The notes beneath the pieces are model-generated. The model had not been told where the DNA came from and ran no database searches. It saw only the letters and a program-made list of their open reading frames with translations. Positions 22,115-30,406 of a stretch of 64,000 nucleotides of DNA are shown here, piece after piece (positions within the stretch are counted from its first letter, which is position 1; every line of letters starts with the position of its first letter). This DNA comes from Selenomonadaceae bacterium. GTDB taxonomy: Bacteria; Bacillota; Negativicutes; Selenomonadales; Selenomonadaceae. The stretch covers positions 1 to 64,000 of the forward strand of contig JALFXV010000100.1 of the NCBI GenBank assembly GCA_022786545.1, in the 5' to 3' direction. Made by a program: the position numbers and the translations under genes.

Positions 22115-23283
22115 TGTCTATGAAGGCGATAAAGGCAAAGGCTGTTTTTACTGAAAGCGGCATAGAGAAGGAAAAGCTGCTACTGCTGGACGGGGACAGG
22201 TTCGGGGATTTGCTGGCAGAGAAGGACGTGAGGGAAGCAGGTATTGAGATTGCAGCGTATCCTGACCTGCTGGTGCTGCCAGGGCTGTTTGACAGCCATA
22301 TTCATGGTGCTTTAGGCTGCGATACTATGGATGCTAATGCTGCGGCACTGGATACTATAGGACGGTATCTGCTGTCGGCAGGAACTACGTCATGGATGCC
22401 TACAACTGTGACATCTTCTCTGGAAGCTATTGAAAATGCCCTGGAGGCTCTGGCCGGTTATCATCCCGCAGAAGATGCCGCCCGTGTAACAGGCTGTTTC
22501 GTGGAAGGTCCTTATCTGACAGCGGAGCATCGGGGAGCTCATCCTGTTGAATATCTGCGTGAGCTGTCCATAAGCGAATTGGAGGGGCTGCTGGCAAGGG
22601 GACCGGTCAAGGCACTGGCAGTGGCACCGGAAAAGGCGGGAGCTGCAGAGTTTATCCGCCATGCCGCTGACAAGGGGGTGCACATTTCCCTGGCACATAC
22701 CAGTGCCAGTTATGAGGAAGCGGTCAGCGCCATTGAAAATGGTGCTGATGCCTCGGTGCATACCTACTGCGGCATGAGCCCCCTGCATCACAGAAGTCCC
22801 GGGCTTCTGGGAGCGGCACTGATACAGGATGATGTCTATGCGGAGCTGATAGCGGACGGTATTCATGTGCAGAAGCCTGCTATGGAGATTTTGCTGCGCT
22901 GCAAGCCTGGGGACAAGGTGATTCTGGTCAGTGATGCCATATCCGCTACCGGCCTGCCTGATGGTGATTATGTGCTGGGCGTGGAGCCGGTGCATGTGGA
23001 GAAGGGGATTCCACGTACAGGTTCCGGCTCTCTTGCCGGCAGTACGGCAAATCTTCTGGATGAGGTACGGCGGCTGATTGTGGAACTGGGCAGAGAACCT
23101 CTGTCCGTGGTGCACATGGCATCGCTCAATCCTTGCCGACGCTTCGGCCTTGAGGATGAACTGGGCAGCATCCGCCGCGGCAAGCGGGCTGATTTCCTGC
23201 TGGTAAATGAGCGTTATGAGCTGCAGCAGGTATGGAAGGATGGCTGCCCTGCCATAGTGAAGAGGCCGGAGGCAAAGGAGTGA
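22114..23283 (+). CDS. agaA: N-acetylgalactosamine-6-phosphate deacetylase
   Basis: The 389-residue amidohydrolase has the NagA/AgaA motifs: LPGLFDSHIHGALGCDTMD near residues 56-74, FVEGPYL near 129, SLAHTSASYEEA near 196, HTYCGMSPLHHR near 217, and LVSDAISATGLPDG near 272 with the catalytic Asp. It removes the acetyl group from GalNAc-6-phosphate after PTS entry, giving the substrate of AgaS. Sequence alone does not separate AgaA from NagA; the operon does. It overlaps the IIA gene by one base. Confidence 0.9.
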   Translation: MSMKAIKAKAVFTESGIEKEKLLLLDGDRFGDLLAEKDVREAGIEIAAYPDLLVLPGLFDSHIHGALGCDTMDANAAALDTIGRYLLSAGTTSWMPTTVTSSLEAIENALEALAGYHPAEDAARVTGCFVEGPYLTAEHRGAHPVEYLRELSISELEGLLARGPVKALAVAPEKAGAAEFIRHAADKGVHISLAHTSASYEEAVSAIENGADASVHTYCGMSPLHHRSPGLLGAALIQDDVYAELIADGIHVQKPAMEILLRCKPGDKVILVSDAISATGLPDGDYVLGVEPVHVEKGIPRTGSGSLAGSTANLLDEVRRLIVELGREPLSVVHMASLNPCRRFGLEDELGSIRRGKRADFLLVNERYELQQVWKDGCPAIVKRPEAKE

Positions 23284-23287
23284 TTGG

Positions 23288-24220
23288 ATGGTACTGGTGA
23301 TAAATCTGAATGCTTCTATAGATAAGAGGTATCGCATGGCAGACTTTCGCAAGGGGGAGGTCATGCGGGTCAGGGAAGTGGATAATACTCCGGGGGGCAA
23401 AGGTATTCATGTGGCGAATGTGCTTGGCATATTGGGAGAGGACTGCCTGGCTACGGGATTTTTAGGCGGCAGAAGCGGTGAGTTCATCAAGGACAGGCTG
23501 CAGGAATACGGTATTCGTCATGATTTTGTCGACATTCAGGGTGAAACACGTTCATGTATTGCTGTTGTCGATGACGAAGGCTGCCAGACGGAACTTTTGG
23601 AGCCGGGGCCCCTGGTGTCTAATGATGAGCAGGAACGTTTTCTGGGAAAATATGCAGAGCTTTTGGCAGCTGCCCAGGTGGTGGTGGCATCCGGGAGCCT
23701 GCCCGGGGGCGTGGATAAGGGATTTTATGGCAGGCTTGTTTCACTGGCAAGGCGTAGCGGCGATAAGCCGGTTCTCCTGGATACCAGCGGTGAGGCACTT
23801 TTGCAGGGTATAGAGGAAAAGCCTTATTTTATCAAGCCGAACCAGGATGAGCTGGCCGCCTTGCTGGGGCATGATGTGCAGTCGGAAGGCGAAATAGCTG
23901 ATGCTGTCAGGGGATTTCTGGCCAAGGGGATTGCCCTGGTAGCGGTATCCCTGGGGGCGGATGGCTGCATGGCAGGCTATGATGGCCGCATCTGCAAGGT
24001 ATCTGTCCCGAAAATAAAGTGTAAAAATCCGGTAGGCTCAGGGGATTCCTTTGTGGCGGGGATTGCTGCCGGCATGATGCGCGGCATGGGGATAGAAGAT
24101 ACCCTGAAGCTGGCAGCTGCCTGCGGTACAGCTAATGCCCTGGAGGATGAAAGCGGTTTTGTGCGCAGGGAAAATGTGGAAAAGCTCTTCGGCCAGATTG
24201 AGGTGGAGTGGGCTTTGTGA
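23288..24220 (+). CDS. Tagatose-6-phosphate kinase/1-phosphofructokinase (PfkB family)
   Basis: The 310-residue protein has PfkB features: NLNASIDKRYRM near the start, NTPGGKGIHVANVLGILG near residues 35-52, and the signature NPVGSGDSFVAGIAAG near 247-262 with the catalytic Asp in GSGD. Members LacC and FruK phosphorylate tagatose-6-phosphate or fructose-1-phosphate at the open hydroxyl. Lying between the deacetylase and a tagatose-bisphosphate-type aldolase, it most likely makes tagatose-1,6-bisphosphate. It starts four bases after agaA. Confidence 0.88.
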   Translation: MVLVINLNASIDKRYRMADFRKGEVMRVREVDNTPGGKGIHVANVLGILGEDCLATGFLGGRSGEFIKDRLQEYGIRHDFVDIQGETRSCIAVVDDEGCQTELLEPGPLVSNDEQERFLGKYAELLAAAQVVVASGSLPGGVDKGFYGRLVSLARRSGDKPVLLDTSGEALLQGIEEKPYFIKPNQDELAALLGHDVQSEGEIADAVRGFLAKGIALVAVSLGADGCMAGYDGRICKVSVPKIKCKNPVGSGDSFVAGIAAGMMRGMGIEDTLKLAAACGTANALEDESGFVRRENVEKLFGQIEVEWAL

Positions 24221-24290
24221 TTTTGCTTTGCGGCGTTGAAGGATATGAGGCGATTTTTAGAGGGCATGTTGAGGAAAGGAGCGTTTTTAT

Positions 24291-25139
24291 ATGCTGGTTA
24301 CGGCAAAGGAACTGCTGGTGGATGCCATGCAGGGCGGATATGCAGTAGGTGCCTTTAATGTGGAAAATATGGAGATGGTCATGGCAGTGCTGGCAGCGGC
24401 AGAAGCCAGGAAAGCACCTGTGATTATGCAGACTACCCCCGGTACTATCAAATATGCAGGCGTTGATTATTATTATGCCAATGTAGCGGCAGCGGCGGCC
24501 AGGAGCAGTGTGCCGGTAGTCATGCACCTGGATCACGGCGATAGCTTTGAACGTGCTATGGCTGCCTACCGGGCTGGTTATACATCCATTATGATTGATG
24601 GCTCGAAGCTCCCTATGGAGGAAAATATCGAACTGACCAGCCGCGTGGTTCAGGCATGCCATCCGGGCGGCGTGTCTGTGGAAGGCGAGCTGGGCAAGGT
24701 CGGCGGCAAGGAAGATGATTTGATTGGCGATGATGATAACCCTTACACCAATCCTGATGAGGCGAAGTTGTTTGTGGAACGGACCGGGGTTGATTATCTT
24801 GCTATAGGCGTGGGGACGGCTCATGGTGTGTACAAGGGGGTTCCCTGCGTAAATACCGGCCTGATTGCAGTTATCCGGGATATGGTGCATATTCCGCTGG
24901 TACTGCATGGCACTTCCGGCGTGCCTGATGAGCAAGTGGCGATTGCTGTAAGGAATGGCATCTGCAAGGTGAATTATGCCACGGATTTACGTATTGCCTT
25001 TACTAAAGGCGTCAAGGATTTTATCAGTGCCAATCCTGAGGCATTTGACCCGAAAAAGTATTGCCGTCAGGGGATGACTGAGGTTCAGAAATACGTAGAA
25101 CAAAAAATAGAGGTTTGCGGCTCTGCCGGCAAGGCATGA
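24291..25139 (+). CDS. Class II tagatose/fructose-bisphosphate aldolase
   Basis: The 282-residue protein has the class II zinc aldolase motifs: GAFNVENMEM near residues 18-27, MHLDHGDSFE near 80-89 (zinc His and catalytic Asp), VEGELGKVGG near 128-137, AIGVGTAHG near 170 and LHGTSGVPDE near 206. These enzymes split ketose-1,6-bisphosphates into dihydroxyacetone phosphate and glyceraldehyde-3-phosphate. Ending the aga operon, it is probably specific for tagatose-1,6-bisphosphate (AgaY/GatY type). AGGAAAGGAG lies upstream. A strong terminator follows at 25187. Confidence 0.9.
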   Translation: MLVTAKELLVDAMQGGYAVGAFNVENMEMVMAVLAAAEARKAPVIMQTTPGTIKYAGVDYYYANVAAAAARSSVPVVMHLDHGDSFERAMAAYRAGYTSIMIDGSKLPMEENIELTSRVVQACHPGGVSVEGELGKVGGKEDDLIGDDDNPYTNPDEAKLFVERTGVDYLAIGVGTAHGVYKGVPCVNTGLIAVIRDMVHIPLVLHGTSGVPDEQVAIAVRNGICKVNYATDLRIAFTKGVKDFISANPEAFDPKKYCRQGMTEVQKYVEQKIEVCGSAGKA

Positions 25140-25186
25140 TATGATATGGTGCACTCTGCGCGTCATATGCAATAAATGAAAAAAAG

Positions 25187-25227
25187 AAAAATCCTCCGGC
25201 GTTTTCTCGGAAAGCCGGAGGATTTTT
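25187..25227. terminator. Strong terminator ending the aga operon
   Basis: AAAATCCTCCGGC (25188-25200 region) and GCCGGAGGATTTT (25214-25226) form a perfect 13-bp stem with a 13-base loop and T-run. The A-run on the other side lets it also serve the minus-strand genes that converge here. Confidence 0.92.
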
Positions 25228-25253
25228 GTTGCCTGCACTGCGGCATGGCAAAC

Positions 25254-25433
25254 TTATTTTTTATTTTTCAGCTGATAAATCTGCTTCTGCAAGTCGTTGT
25301 ACATGCCCATAGGCAGCACTACCAGGTTCTTGTCGTTGCTGCGCTGGACAAAAAGCGCCTGGTTTTCGTCATTTGCCTTGTCGGCGTAGATGGTAAATTC
25401 CTTGAGAAACTCAGAAGAGGAAAGGGGTATCAT
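25254..25433 (-). CDS. Short Phd/YefM-like antitoxin without a toxin
   Basis: The 59-residue protein reads MIPLSSSEFLKEFTIYADKA, then FVQRSNDKNLVVLPM, with the C-terminus MYNDLQKQIYQLKNKK. This is the pattern of Phd/YefM antitoxins: an S-x-EF N-terminus, a strand with VxR..K..VVL, and a following helix. The start at 25433 has AGGAG about nine bases upstream on the minus strand. No toxin gene (YoeB, Doc) lies next to it; the neighbours are corA and the aga operon end. It may be an orphan antitoxin or a small regulator. It is too short for many gene finders. Confidence 0.65.
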   Translation of the reverse strand: MIPLSSSEFLKEFTIYADKANDENQALFVQRSNDKNLVVLPMGMYNDLQKQIYQLKNKK

Positions 25434-25470
25434 ATATAAACAGCTCCTTTTATAAAAAATACACGGGCAT

Positions 25471-26424
25471 CTAGAACATGTCCCTTTTCCAGAGCAGGAG
25501 GCCGCAGAGGGCTGCCAGGGAACCTGCCAGCACGCAGATGAAGAAGAAGCCGTTGGAGCTCTCTGCCATAGGCACAGGCACGTTCATGCCGAAAAAGCTG
25601 GAGATAACAGTTGGTATAGCCAGCAGGATGGTGACGGCTGCCAGGAATTTCATGACCTGGTTCAGGTTGTTGGACATGATGGAGGAAAAGGTATCTGCCA
25701 GCCGGGCCAGAATCTTGCTGTACATCTCTACCATTTCCCGTGCCTGCTTGTTCTCGATGATGACATCTTCCAGCAAATCCTCATCCTCTTCGTAGTATTT
25801 CAGCATGGGCTGCATGGAGGTGGTGGTGCGGAGCCGCATGAGCTTTTCCAGCACGGCGCCGTTGGAACGCAGGGAGGCGTTGAAGAATGTTAGTGCCTTT
25901 TGCAGTTCCAGAAGCTTCAGGATTTCCCGGTTCTTCATGGAATGGCGCAGCTTGCTCTCTATCTCGTCAGACTGCTTGCTGATCTGGCGCAGGTAGCGGA
26001 GGTAGAAGGTGGCACTGCGATACAGTATCTGAAAAAGAAAACGTGTCTTCTTGAAGGTGCGGAAGAAGCGGGCACTTTTCTCATTGAAGTAGGAAAGCAC
26101 CGGGGTTTCCTCCAGGCAGACGGTGATGATGTATTCCTCGGTGACGATGATGGCCAGCGGCAGGGTATCGTAGCTGCCTTCGTCCCGTACTACTGGCACG
26201 TTGGTCAAAATCATCACGCTGTCATCCTCTATGTCAATATGGGAACGCTCCTCATCATCCAGTGCGGAGCGGAGAAAGTCAGGCTCAACCTCGGTCAGGT
26301 TGCCTACCACCTTCAGTTCGTAAGGGGTAGGGTCCACGATATTAATCCAGGCACCGCTCTCAAGGGTTTTCAGGCTCAGTTCCTGTAATGGTCCTGTTTC
26401 CAAAGATTTGTAAATCTTCAGCAT
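25471..26424 (-). CDS. corA: CorA-family divalent cation transporter
   Basis: The 317-residue protein has a cytoplasmic N-terminal domain, a long stalk helix (about 130-250) and two C-terminal membrane helices. The signature GMN lies in SFFGMNVPVP near residue 280, at the end of the first helix. CorA pentamers take up magnesium and some also carry cobalt or nickel. The start at 26424 has GGAGAA eight bases upstream. A long structured leader precedes it, so uptake may be controlled at the RNA level. Confidence 0.9.
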   Translation of the reverse strand: MLKIYKSLETGPLQELSLKTLESGAWINIVDPTPYELKVVGNLTEVEPDFLRSALDDEERSHIDIEDDSVMILTNVPVVRDEGSYDTLPLAIIVTEEYIITVCLEETPVLSYFNEKSARFFRTFKKTRFLFQILYRSATFYLRYLRQISKQSDEIESKLRHSMKNREILKLLELQKALTFFNASLRSNGAVLEKLMRLRTTTSMQPMLKYYEEDEDLLEDVIIENKQAREMVEMYSKILARLADTFSSIMSNNLNQVMKFLAAVTILLAIPTVISSFFGMNVPVPMAESSNGFFFICVLAGSLAALCGLLLWKRDMF

Positions 26425-26826
26425 AGTGATGGTTCTCCTTTCGTTACGGAGACTCTATCCATCGCCATGCAGATACCAGCTTTTGGCCAGGTCTACAGCA
26501 CTGTGCCCGTGTTTTGCGGGACAATGGATACAGTCTCCCTATTTAATTTTGGGGTGTCCTGGGGTTCAGGGCCTGCGTCCATTGTTTTCACCTCGCGATA
26601 CACATAAACGTACAATAATTTTTGCCATAAAAATATTACTACCACAAACGCATCTTAGTCAATCTTTTTATGAGGTCATTATGTAAATTTTACATAGATT
26701 GACAAAAAAATCCCCATAGGCTATTGTGGATATAGAGACCAACGAGTTAAAGACATAATGAGTGTATTGTGCTATAATGTTCTACATGATTATATTTTGT
26801 ATGGTTGTGTTAGGAGATTGTAGCCT
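26425..26826. other. Intergenic region between corA and the TVP38 gene
   Basis: This 402-base stretch has no gene. It holds the structured corA leader (minus strand, about 26430-26620), a minus-strand promoter (TTGACT 26657-26662, TAATAT 26633-26638, spacing 18) and a plus-strand -10 TATAAT (26773-26778) for the TVP38 gene. Confidence 0.6.
26430..26620 (-). promoter_or_regulatory. Structured 5' leader of corA, riboswitch candidate
   Basis: A long stem joins 26524-26538 to 26448-26462 (15 bases, two imperfect positions), enclosing at least one perfect short hairpin (CCCG...CGGG at 26506-26520). The proximal arm (AGTCTCC on the minus strand) can also pair with GGAGA of the corA ribosome binding site (26434-26438). 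This gives two exclusive structures, one with the site free and one with it hidden. That is the layout of a translation-controlling riboswitch. A magnesium or other metal sensor (for example M-box) is the obvious guess before corA, but the M-box consensus could not be matched with confidence. Confidence 0.5.
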
Positions 26827-27525
26827 ATGAAAATGTCAAAATCTACTTTGCCGATAAAGCTTGGTGCCGTGGCGGCCCTGTGCCTGCTGTTTGGCATCAT
26901 CTACATGCTGAATCCCGCTTTTTTCGGGGAACTGTGGGATGTGTGCCTCAGCGGCGATATGCACCGGGTGGCGGCATATATCAATTCCTTTGGGGCCTGG
27001 GCGATGGTGTTCAGCTTCTTTCTTGTGCTGTGCGTCAATGCCATAGGTTTTCCGCCTGCCATGATTTTTTCCTCTGCTAATGCCTTGATTTTCGGCATCG
27101 TGCCGGGAATCTTATTAGCGTGGATTGCGGAGACTGTGGGGGTGGCATTTAGTTTTGTGCTGCTTCGCTTCCTTTTCAGGGATGCGGCGGAGGATGTCAT
27201 CTCGAAGCACAAGTCCTTGCAGAAGATTGACGAGCTGAGCGGCAGCCAGGGCTTCAAGGTCATGCTGATTGCCCGCATCATTCCTTACCTGCCCTCCGGG
27301 CTGCTGAATGCTCTTGGTGCTGTCAGCAAGATGTCCTTCCGGGATTTCACCATCGCTGCCCTGATTGGCAAGCTGCCGTCTACCGCTATTGAGGCGATGA
27401 TTGGCCATGATGCGGTGACAGCCAGCGAAAATCCCCATCGCCTTGTCTTTTCGCTGGTATTAGCCGTAGTGATGGTGGTCGGCTTCATTATTTACGAAAA
27501 ACGTCAGAAGCAGAAGAAAATCTGA
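26827..27525 (+). CDS. TVP38/TMEM64-family membrane protein
   Basis: The 232-residue protein has about six hydrophobic segments and a VTT/SNARE-associated domain: GFPPAMIFSSANALIFG near residues 74-90 and IARIIPYLPSGLLNALGAVS near 149-168, with the glycine- and proline-rich repeats of the fold. Relatives such as DedA help lipid carrier recycling and membrane balance, but the exact substrate of TVP38 members is uncertain. AGGAGATTG lies upstream. It is transcribed alone, away from corA. Confidence 0.85.
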   Translation: MKMSKSTLPIKLGAVAALCLLFGIIYMLNPAFFGELWDVCLSGDMHRVAAYINSFGAWAMVFSFFLVLCVNAIGFPPAMIFSSANALIFGIVPGILLAWIAETVGVAFSFVLLRFLFRDAAEDVISKHKSLQKIDELSGSQGFKVMLIARIIPYLPSGLLNALGAVSKMSFRDFTIAALIGKLPSTAIEAMIGHDAVTASENPHRLVFSLVLAVVMVVGFIIYEKRQKQKKI

Positions 27526-27830
27526 TGCAGTGTTTTTCACTGTGCATACAATACATGCGCAGTGAGGATATGTGGCAGATATTATTAAAAGATGGGTAGG
27601 CGGCAGATATATGTTGTTGGCACGAACAAAAGCTGCATGGCATGTACCCAAAGAAAAACCTTGTTGTGCCTCGGTACTTAATGATACACAAGGTGTCAGG
27701 CGTAGCGTGAATTTAGTACCGCTAGGCACAATGCGGAGCGAGAGCATGTTTTCGTGGGTACTGCTATGCAGCTGGCGTGTCATATTATAAAATATCATAT
27801 CACACAAATTTTATTCTAGGGGGTATAACA
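27526..27830. other. Intergenic region with a large imperfect inverted repeat
   Basis: No gene is seen. A 143-base imperfect hairpin spans 27631-27773: AGCTGCAT pairs with ATGCAGCT, GTACCCA with TGGGTAC, TTGTGCCT with AGGCACAA, and GGTACTTAAT with ATTTAGTACC. A shorter hairpin (ATGCAGTG...CACTGTGCAT) lies at about 27530-27553. It could be a MITE-like relic or an RNA structure before the acyltransferase gene. Confidence 0.6.
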
Positions 27831-28970
27831 TTGAAAAAGAAAAGGCGTATCTTCTTTCTGGACAATCTCAAGACATTTATCGTCTGCCTGATGATTGTCT
27901 TCCACGCAGCCATGTGCTACATGGCTTATGCACCTGAATGGTGGTACACGGTGGACAAGGCTGATCCTAAGTTTTCCTTTACCTTGTTCGTGCTCTGGGC
28001 GGACATCTTCATCATGCCGGTGATGTTCTTCATCTCCGGCTATTTCGGCATCATGTCCCTGTCCAGGCAGACCGGGGCACAGTTCTGGAAAAGCAAGCTT
28101 CTGCGCATTGTCCTGCCCTGGATAGCAGGCGTTATCCTGCTGGCACCGCCGGTGACCTACATCATGTTTGCCAGCCGCGGCATACCGATGGATTATGTCA
28201 ATGACTATCTCTTCAAGCTGTTTGTCTTTGGCCCATGCTTCAGCCATGTGCAGTACTGGTTCCTGGGGATGCTGACTTATCTCTACATCGCCCTGTTCCT
28301 GTTCTGCAAAATCATGCCCTCCTTCAAGGAGCGCCAGGGTATTTCCCTGCCGGGGCCTAATCTGTTCATAGGCTTTGCTGTCCTCTGCTATATCTGCACG
28401 GCGGCTTCTTATTTCTACGTGGAAGGCAATTATGACCTGTGGTTCAATATCTGGCCGGTCCTGGTATATCAGCCTACCCGCATTTCCTTCTATCCGCTGT
28501 ATTTCTTCTTGGGGGCTTATGCCTGGCGGCATCAGTGGTTTGTGGAGGGGGGCTACAAGGCGGATACTGCCAAGTGGCTGCCTGCCTTCCTTGTTACCGG
28601 CATAGCCTACCTGTTCTACACTACGCTGGGAGCGCCTACGGCCGCCAGCCCGGAGCAGTACATGCTGGTCAAGGCCGCCATCCATGTGCTGTTCCTGCTG
28701 TCGGCTGTCTTCGGGCTGCTGGCGATTTTCCAGGCAAAGCTGGATTATACCAGCGGCATCCTGGGGGAGCTGGCCGCCAACAGCTACAACATGTACTATA
28801 CACACATGGGGCTGGTGATGCTGATAGCCTGGGCCTTTTTGCCTGTGGAGCTGCCCACTTATCCCAAGTACATAATTGTTAGTATTTTGTCGCTTTTGGC
28901 AAGCTATTTAACGGGAAAAATATTGATGGTGCTGCCATGTTTTTCCGTTGGCAAGAAAGCTAAAAAATAA
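27831..28970 (+). CDS. Membrane acyltransferase (Acyl_transf_3 family)
   Basis: The 379-residue protein has about ten membrane helices and the family N-terminus RIFFLDNLKTFIVCLMIVFH with the catalytic-type histidine near residue 24, followed by FFISGYFG near 69 and a conserved C-terminal YNMYYTHMG. Such enzymes O-acetylate or acylate surface sugars, lipids or peptides; the target is unknown. TTG 27831 follows AGGGGG and is preferred over the frame opening at 27777, which has no ribosome binding site. A terminator follows, so it is a single-gene unit. Confidence 0.8.
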   Translation: MKKKRRIFFLDNLKTFIVCLMIVFHAAMCYMAYAPEWWYTVDKADPKFSFTLFVLWADIFIMPVMFFISGYFGIMSLSRQTGAQFWKSKLLRIVLPWIAGVILLAPPVTYIMFASRGIPMDYVNDYLFKLFVFGPCFSHVQYWFLGMLTYLYIALFLFCKIMPSFKERQGISLPGPNLFIGFAVLCYICTAASYFYVEGNYDLWFNIWPVLVYQPTRISFYPLYFFLGAYAWRHQWFVEGGYKADTAKWLPAFLVTGIAYLFYTTLGAPTAASPEQYMLVKAAIHVLFLLSAVFGLLAIFQAKLDYTSGILGELAANSYNMYYTHMGLVMLIAWAFLPVELPTYPKYIIVSILSLLASYLTGKILMVLPCFSVGKKAKK

Positions 28971-28991
28971 ACATAAATAAACATGAAATTT

Positions 28992-29030
28992 AGACTCTGG
29001 GTGACTTGATTTTTCTCTCAGAGTCTTTTA
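28992..29030 (+). terminator. Terminator after the acyltransferase gene
   Basis: AGACTCTG (28992-28999) pairs with CAGAGTCT (29019-29026), followed by TTTA. Confidence 0.7.
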
Positions 29031-29088
29031 TTATGTTAGGAGGGATTTTGTGTTAGTGTAATGACTTAATCCGAGGAGGCAATTTTTA

Positions 29089-29676
29089 ATGTTTATTCTG
29101 GCTTCTGCTTCTCCCAGGCGGAAGGAGCTTTTGGAGCAAATTGGCTGCTGCTTCAGGATAGAGACAGCCGATACCGAGGAAGCCGGCGGTGAGGGCATGG
29201 CGCCTTCGGAGCTGGTGATGAAAAATGCGCATTTAAAGGCGGCTGCCGTGGCGGCCCTGCACCCGGATATACCGGTGCTGGGGGCTGATACGGTGGTGAG
29301 CCTTGATGGAAATATTTATGGTAAGCCTAGGGACAGGGAGCATGCTATAGAGATGCTGACCAGTTTCTCCGGCAGGGCGCATCAGGTGATGACCGGAATC
29401 GCCCTGGCCTGGCAAGGACGCATCTGGCAGGCATACGAAACGACGGAGGTTGTTTTTGCCCCGCTTTCGGCAGCTTCGATTACCCGTTATGTCGATACCG
29501 GCGAGCCCGTTGACAAGGCTGGTGCTTATGGTATTCAGGGACGGGCGGCTGTCTTTATTGAACAAATCAGAGGTTCTTATTCCAATGTCGTAGGTTTGCC
29601 GCTCCATTGTCTTGATGGCCTTGCCAGGAAGGCGGGGATTGATTTATATGGCAATGGTGAGGGAACTTCCGGCTGA
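29089..29676 (+). CDS. maf: Maf-family nucleoside triphosphate pyrophosphatase
   Basis: The 195-residue protein matches Maf: ILASASPRRKELLEQIG at residues 3-19, ADTVVSLDGNIYGKPRD near 66-82, FSGRAHQVMTGIAL near 92-105, and DKAGAYGIQGRAAVFIEQIRGSYSNVVGLPL near 143-173. It hydrolyses non-standard or pyrimidine nucleoside triphosphates to monophosphates and is linked to division control. GAGGAGGC lies before ATG 29089. The C-terminal end overlaps the radC start, and maf-radC-mreBCD is a typical Firmicute order. Confidence 0.92.
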   Translation: MFILASASPRRKELLEQIGCCFRIETADTEEAGGEGMAPSELVMKNAHLKAAAVAALHPDIPVLGADTVVSLDGNIYGKPRDREHAIEMLTSFSGRAHQVMTGIALAWQGRIWQAYETTEVVFAPLSAASITRYVDTGEPVDKAGAYGIQGRAAVFIEQIRGSYSNVVGLPLHCLDGLARKAGIDLYGNGEGTSG

Positions 29677-30334
29677 TGAGAGGCCAAGGGAAAGGCTTTT
29701 GGCTTTGGGTCCGGGTTTTTTGAGTAATGCGGAGCTCTTGGCGATTGTGCTGAGGAATGGCTCAAAGGAGAAATCAGCGCTGCAGCTGGCCCAGGAGATT
29801 CTGAGCCTGTACAAGGATGACGGTGTTTCAGCCTTGGGCAGGATGACAGCGGGAGAGCTGATGTGCCTCCAGGGCATAGGCAGTGCCAAGGCTGCCGAGG
29901 TGATGGCCGCGGTGGAGCTTGGCAAGAGGCTGAGTGCCCATATTTCCAGGCAGAGGGCGGTGGTCACCTGCCCGGAGGATGCGGCTGATTACGCCATGCC
30001 TCGTTTCAGGTACGAGGACAGGGAGCATTTTGCCGTTATTTTATTGAATGTAAAAAATCATATTTTATCCATGCCTGTGGTTTCTGTCGGCAGCCTGACT
30101 GCTTCCGTGGTGCATCCCCGGGAGGTGTTCAAGGCGGCAATCCAGCAGACGGCGGCATCCATTATCCTGGTGCATAACCATCCCAGCGGCGACCCTACTC
30201 CCAGCAGGGAGGATATTGAGGTTACGGCACGGATGGTGCAGGTAGGCAGGGTGATGGATATTCCTGTGCTGGACCATATTATTTTAGGAAATGATAATTA
30301 TATTTCCCTTAAAGAAAAAGGTGTGATAAAATAG
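29648..30334 (+). CDS. radC: RadC-like JAB-domain protein
   Basis: The 228-residue protein has an N-terminal helix-hairpin-helix region (LMCLQGIGSAKAAEVMAAVELG near residues 75-96) and a JAB/MPN domain with the metal motif VHNHPSGDPTPSREDIE near 174-190. RadC proteins were once tied to DNA repair, but the function remains unclear. ATG 29648 overlaps the maf end by 29 bases; the longer frame from 29612 adds only codons from within maf. A second ATG at 29654 is also possible. Confidence 0.9.
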   Translation: MAMVRELPADERPRERLLALGPGFLSNAELLAIVLRNGSKEKSALQLAQEILSLYKDDGVSALGRMTAGELMCLQGIGSAKAAEVMAAVELGKRLSAHISRQRAVVTCPEDAADYAMPRFRYEDREHFAVILLNVKNHILSMPVVSVGSLTASVVHPREVFKAAIQQTAASIILVHNHPSGDPTPSREDIEVTARMVQVGRVMDIPVLDHIILGNDNYISLKEKGVIK

Positions 30335-30406
30335 AGTTTGCTGTATCGGGGCCAGTATGGCAGGGATGCGGCAGTGGTTCTATTTTTGAAGGGAGTAATT
30401 TTTAAC

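Noticed and set aside
27631..27773. Cruciform as an integron attC site
   Set aside because: No conserved core-site pair and no integrase gene in the window; similarity is only in overall fold.
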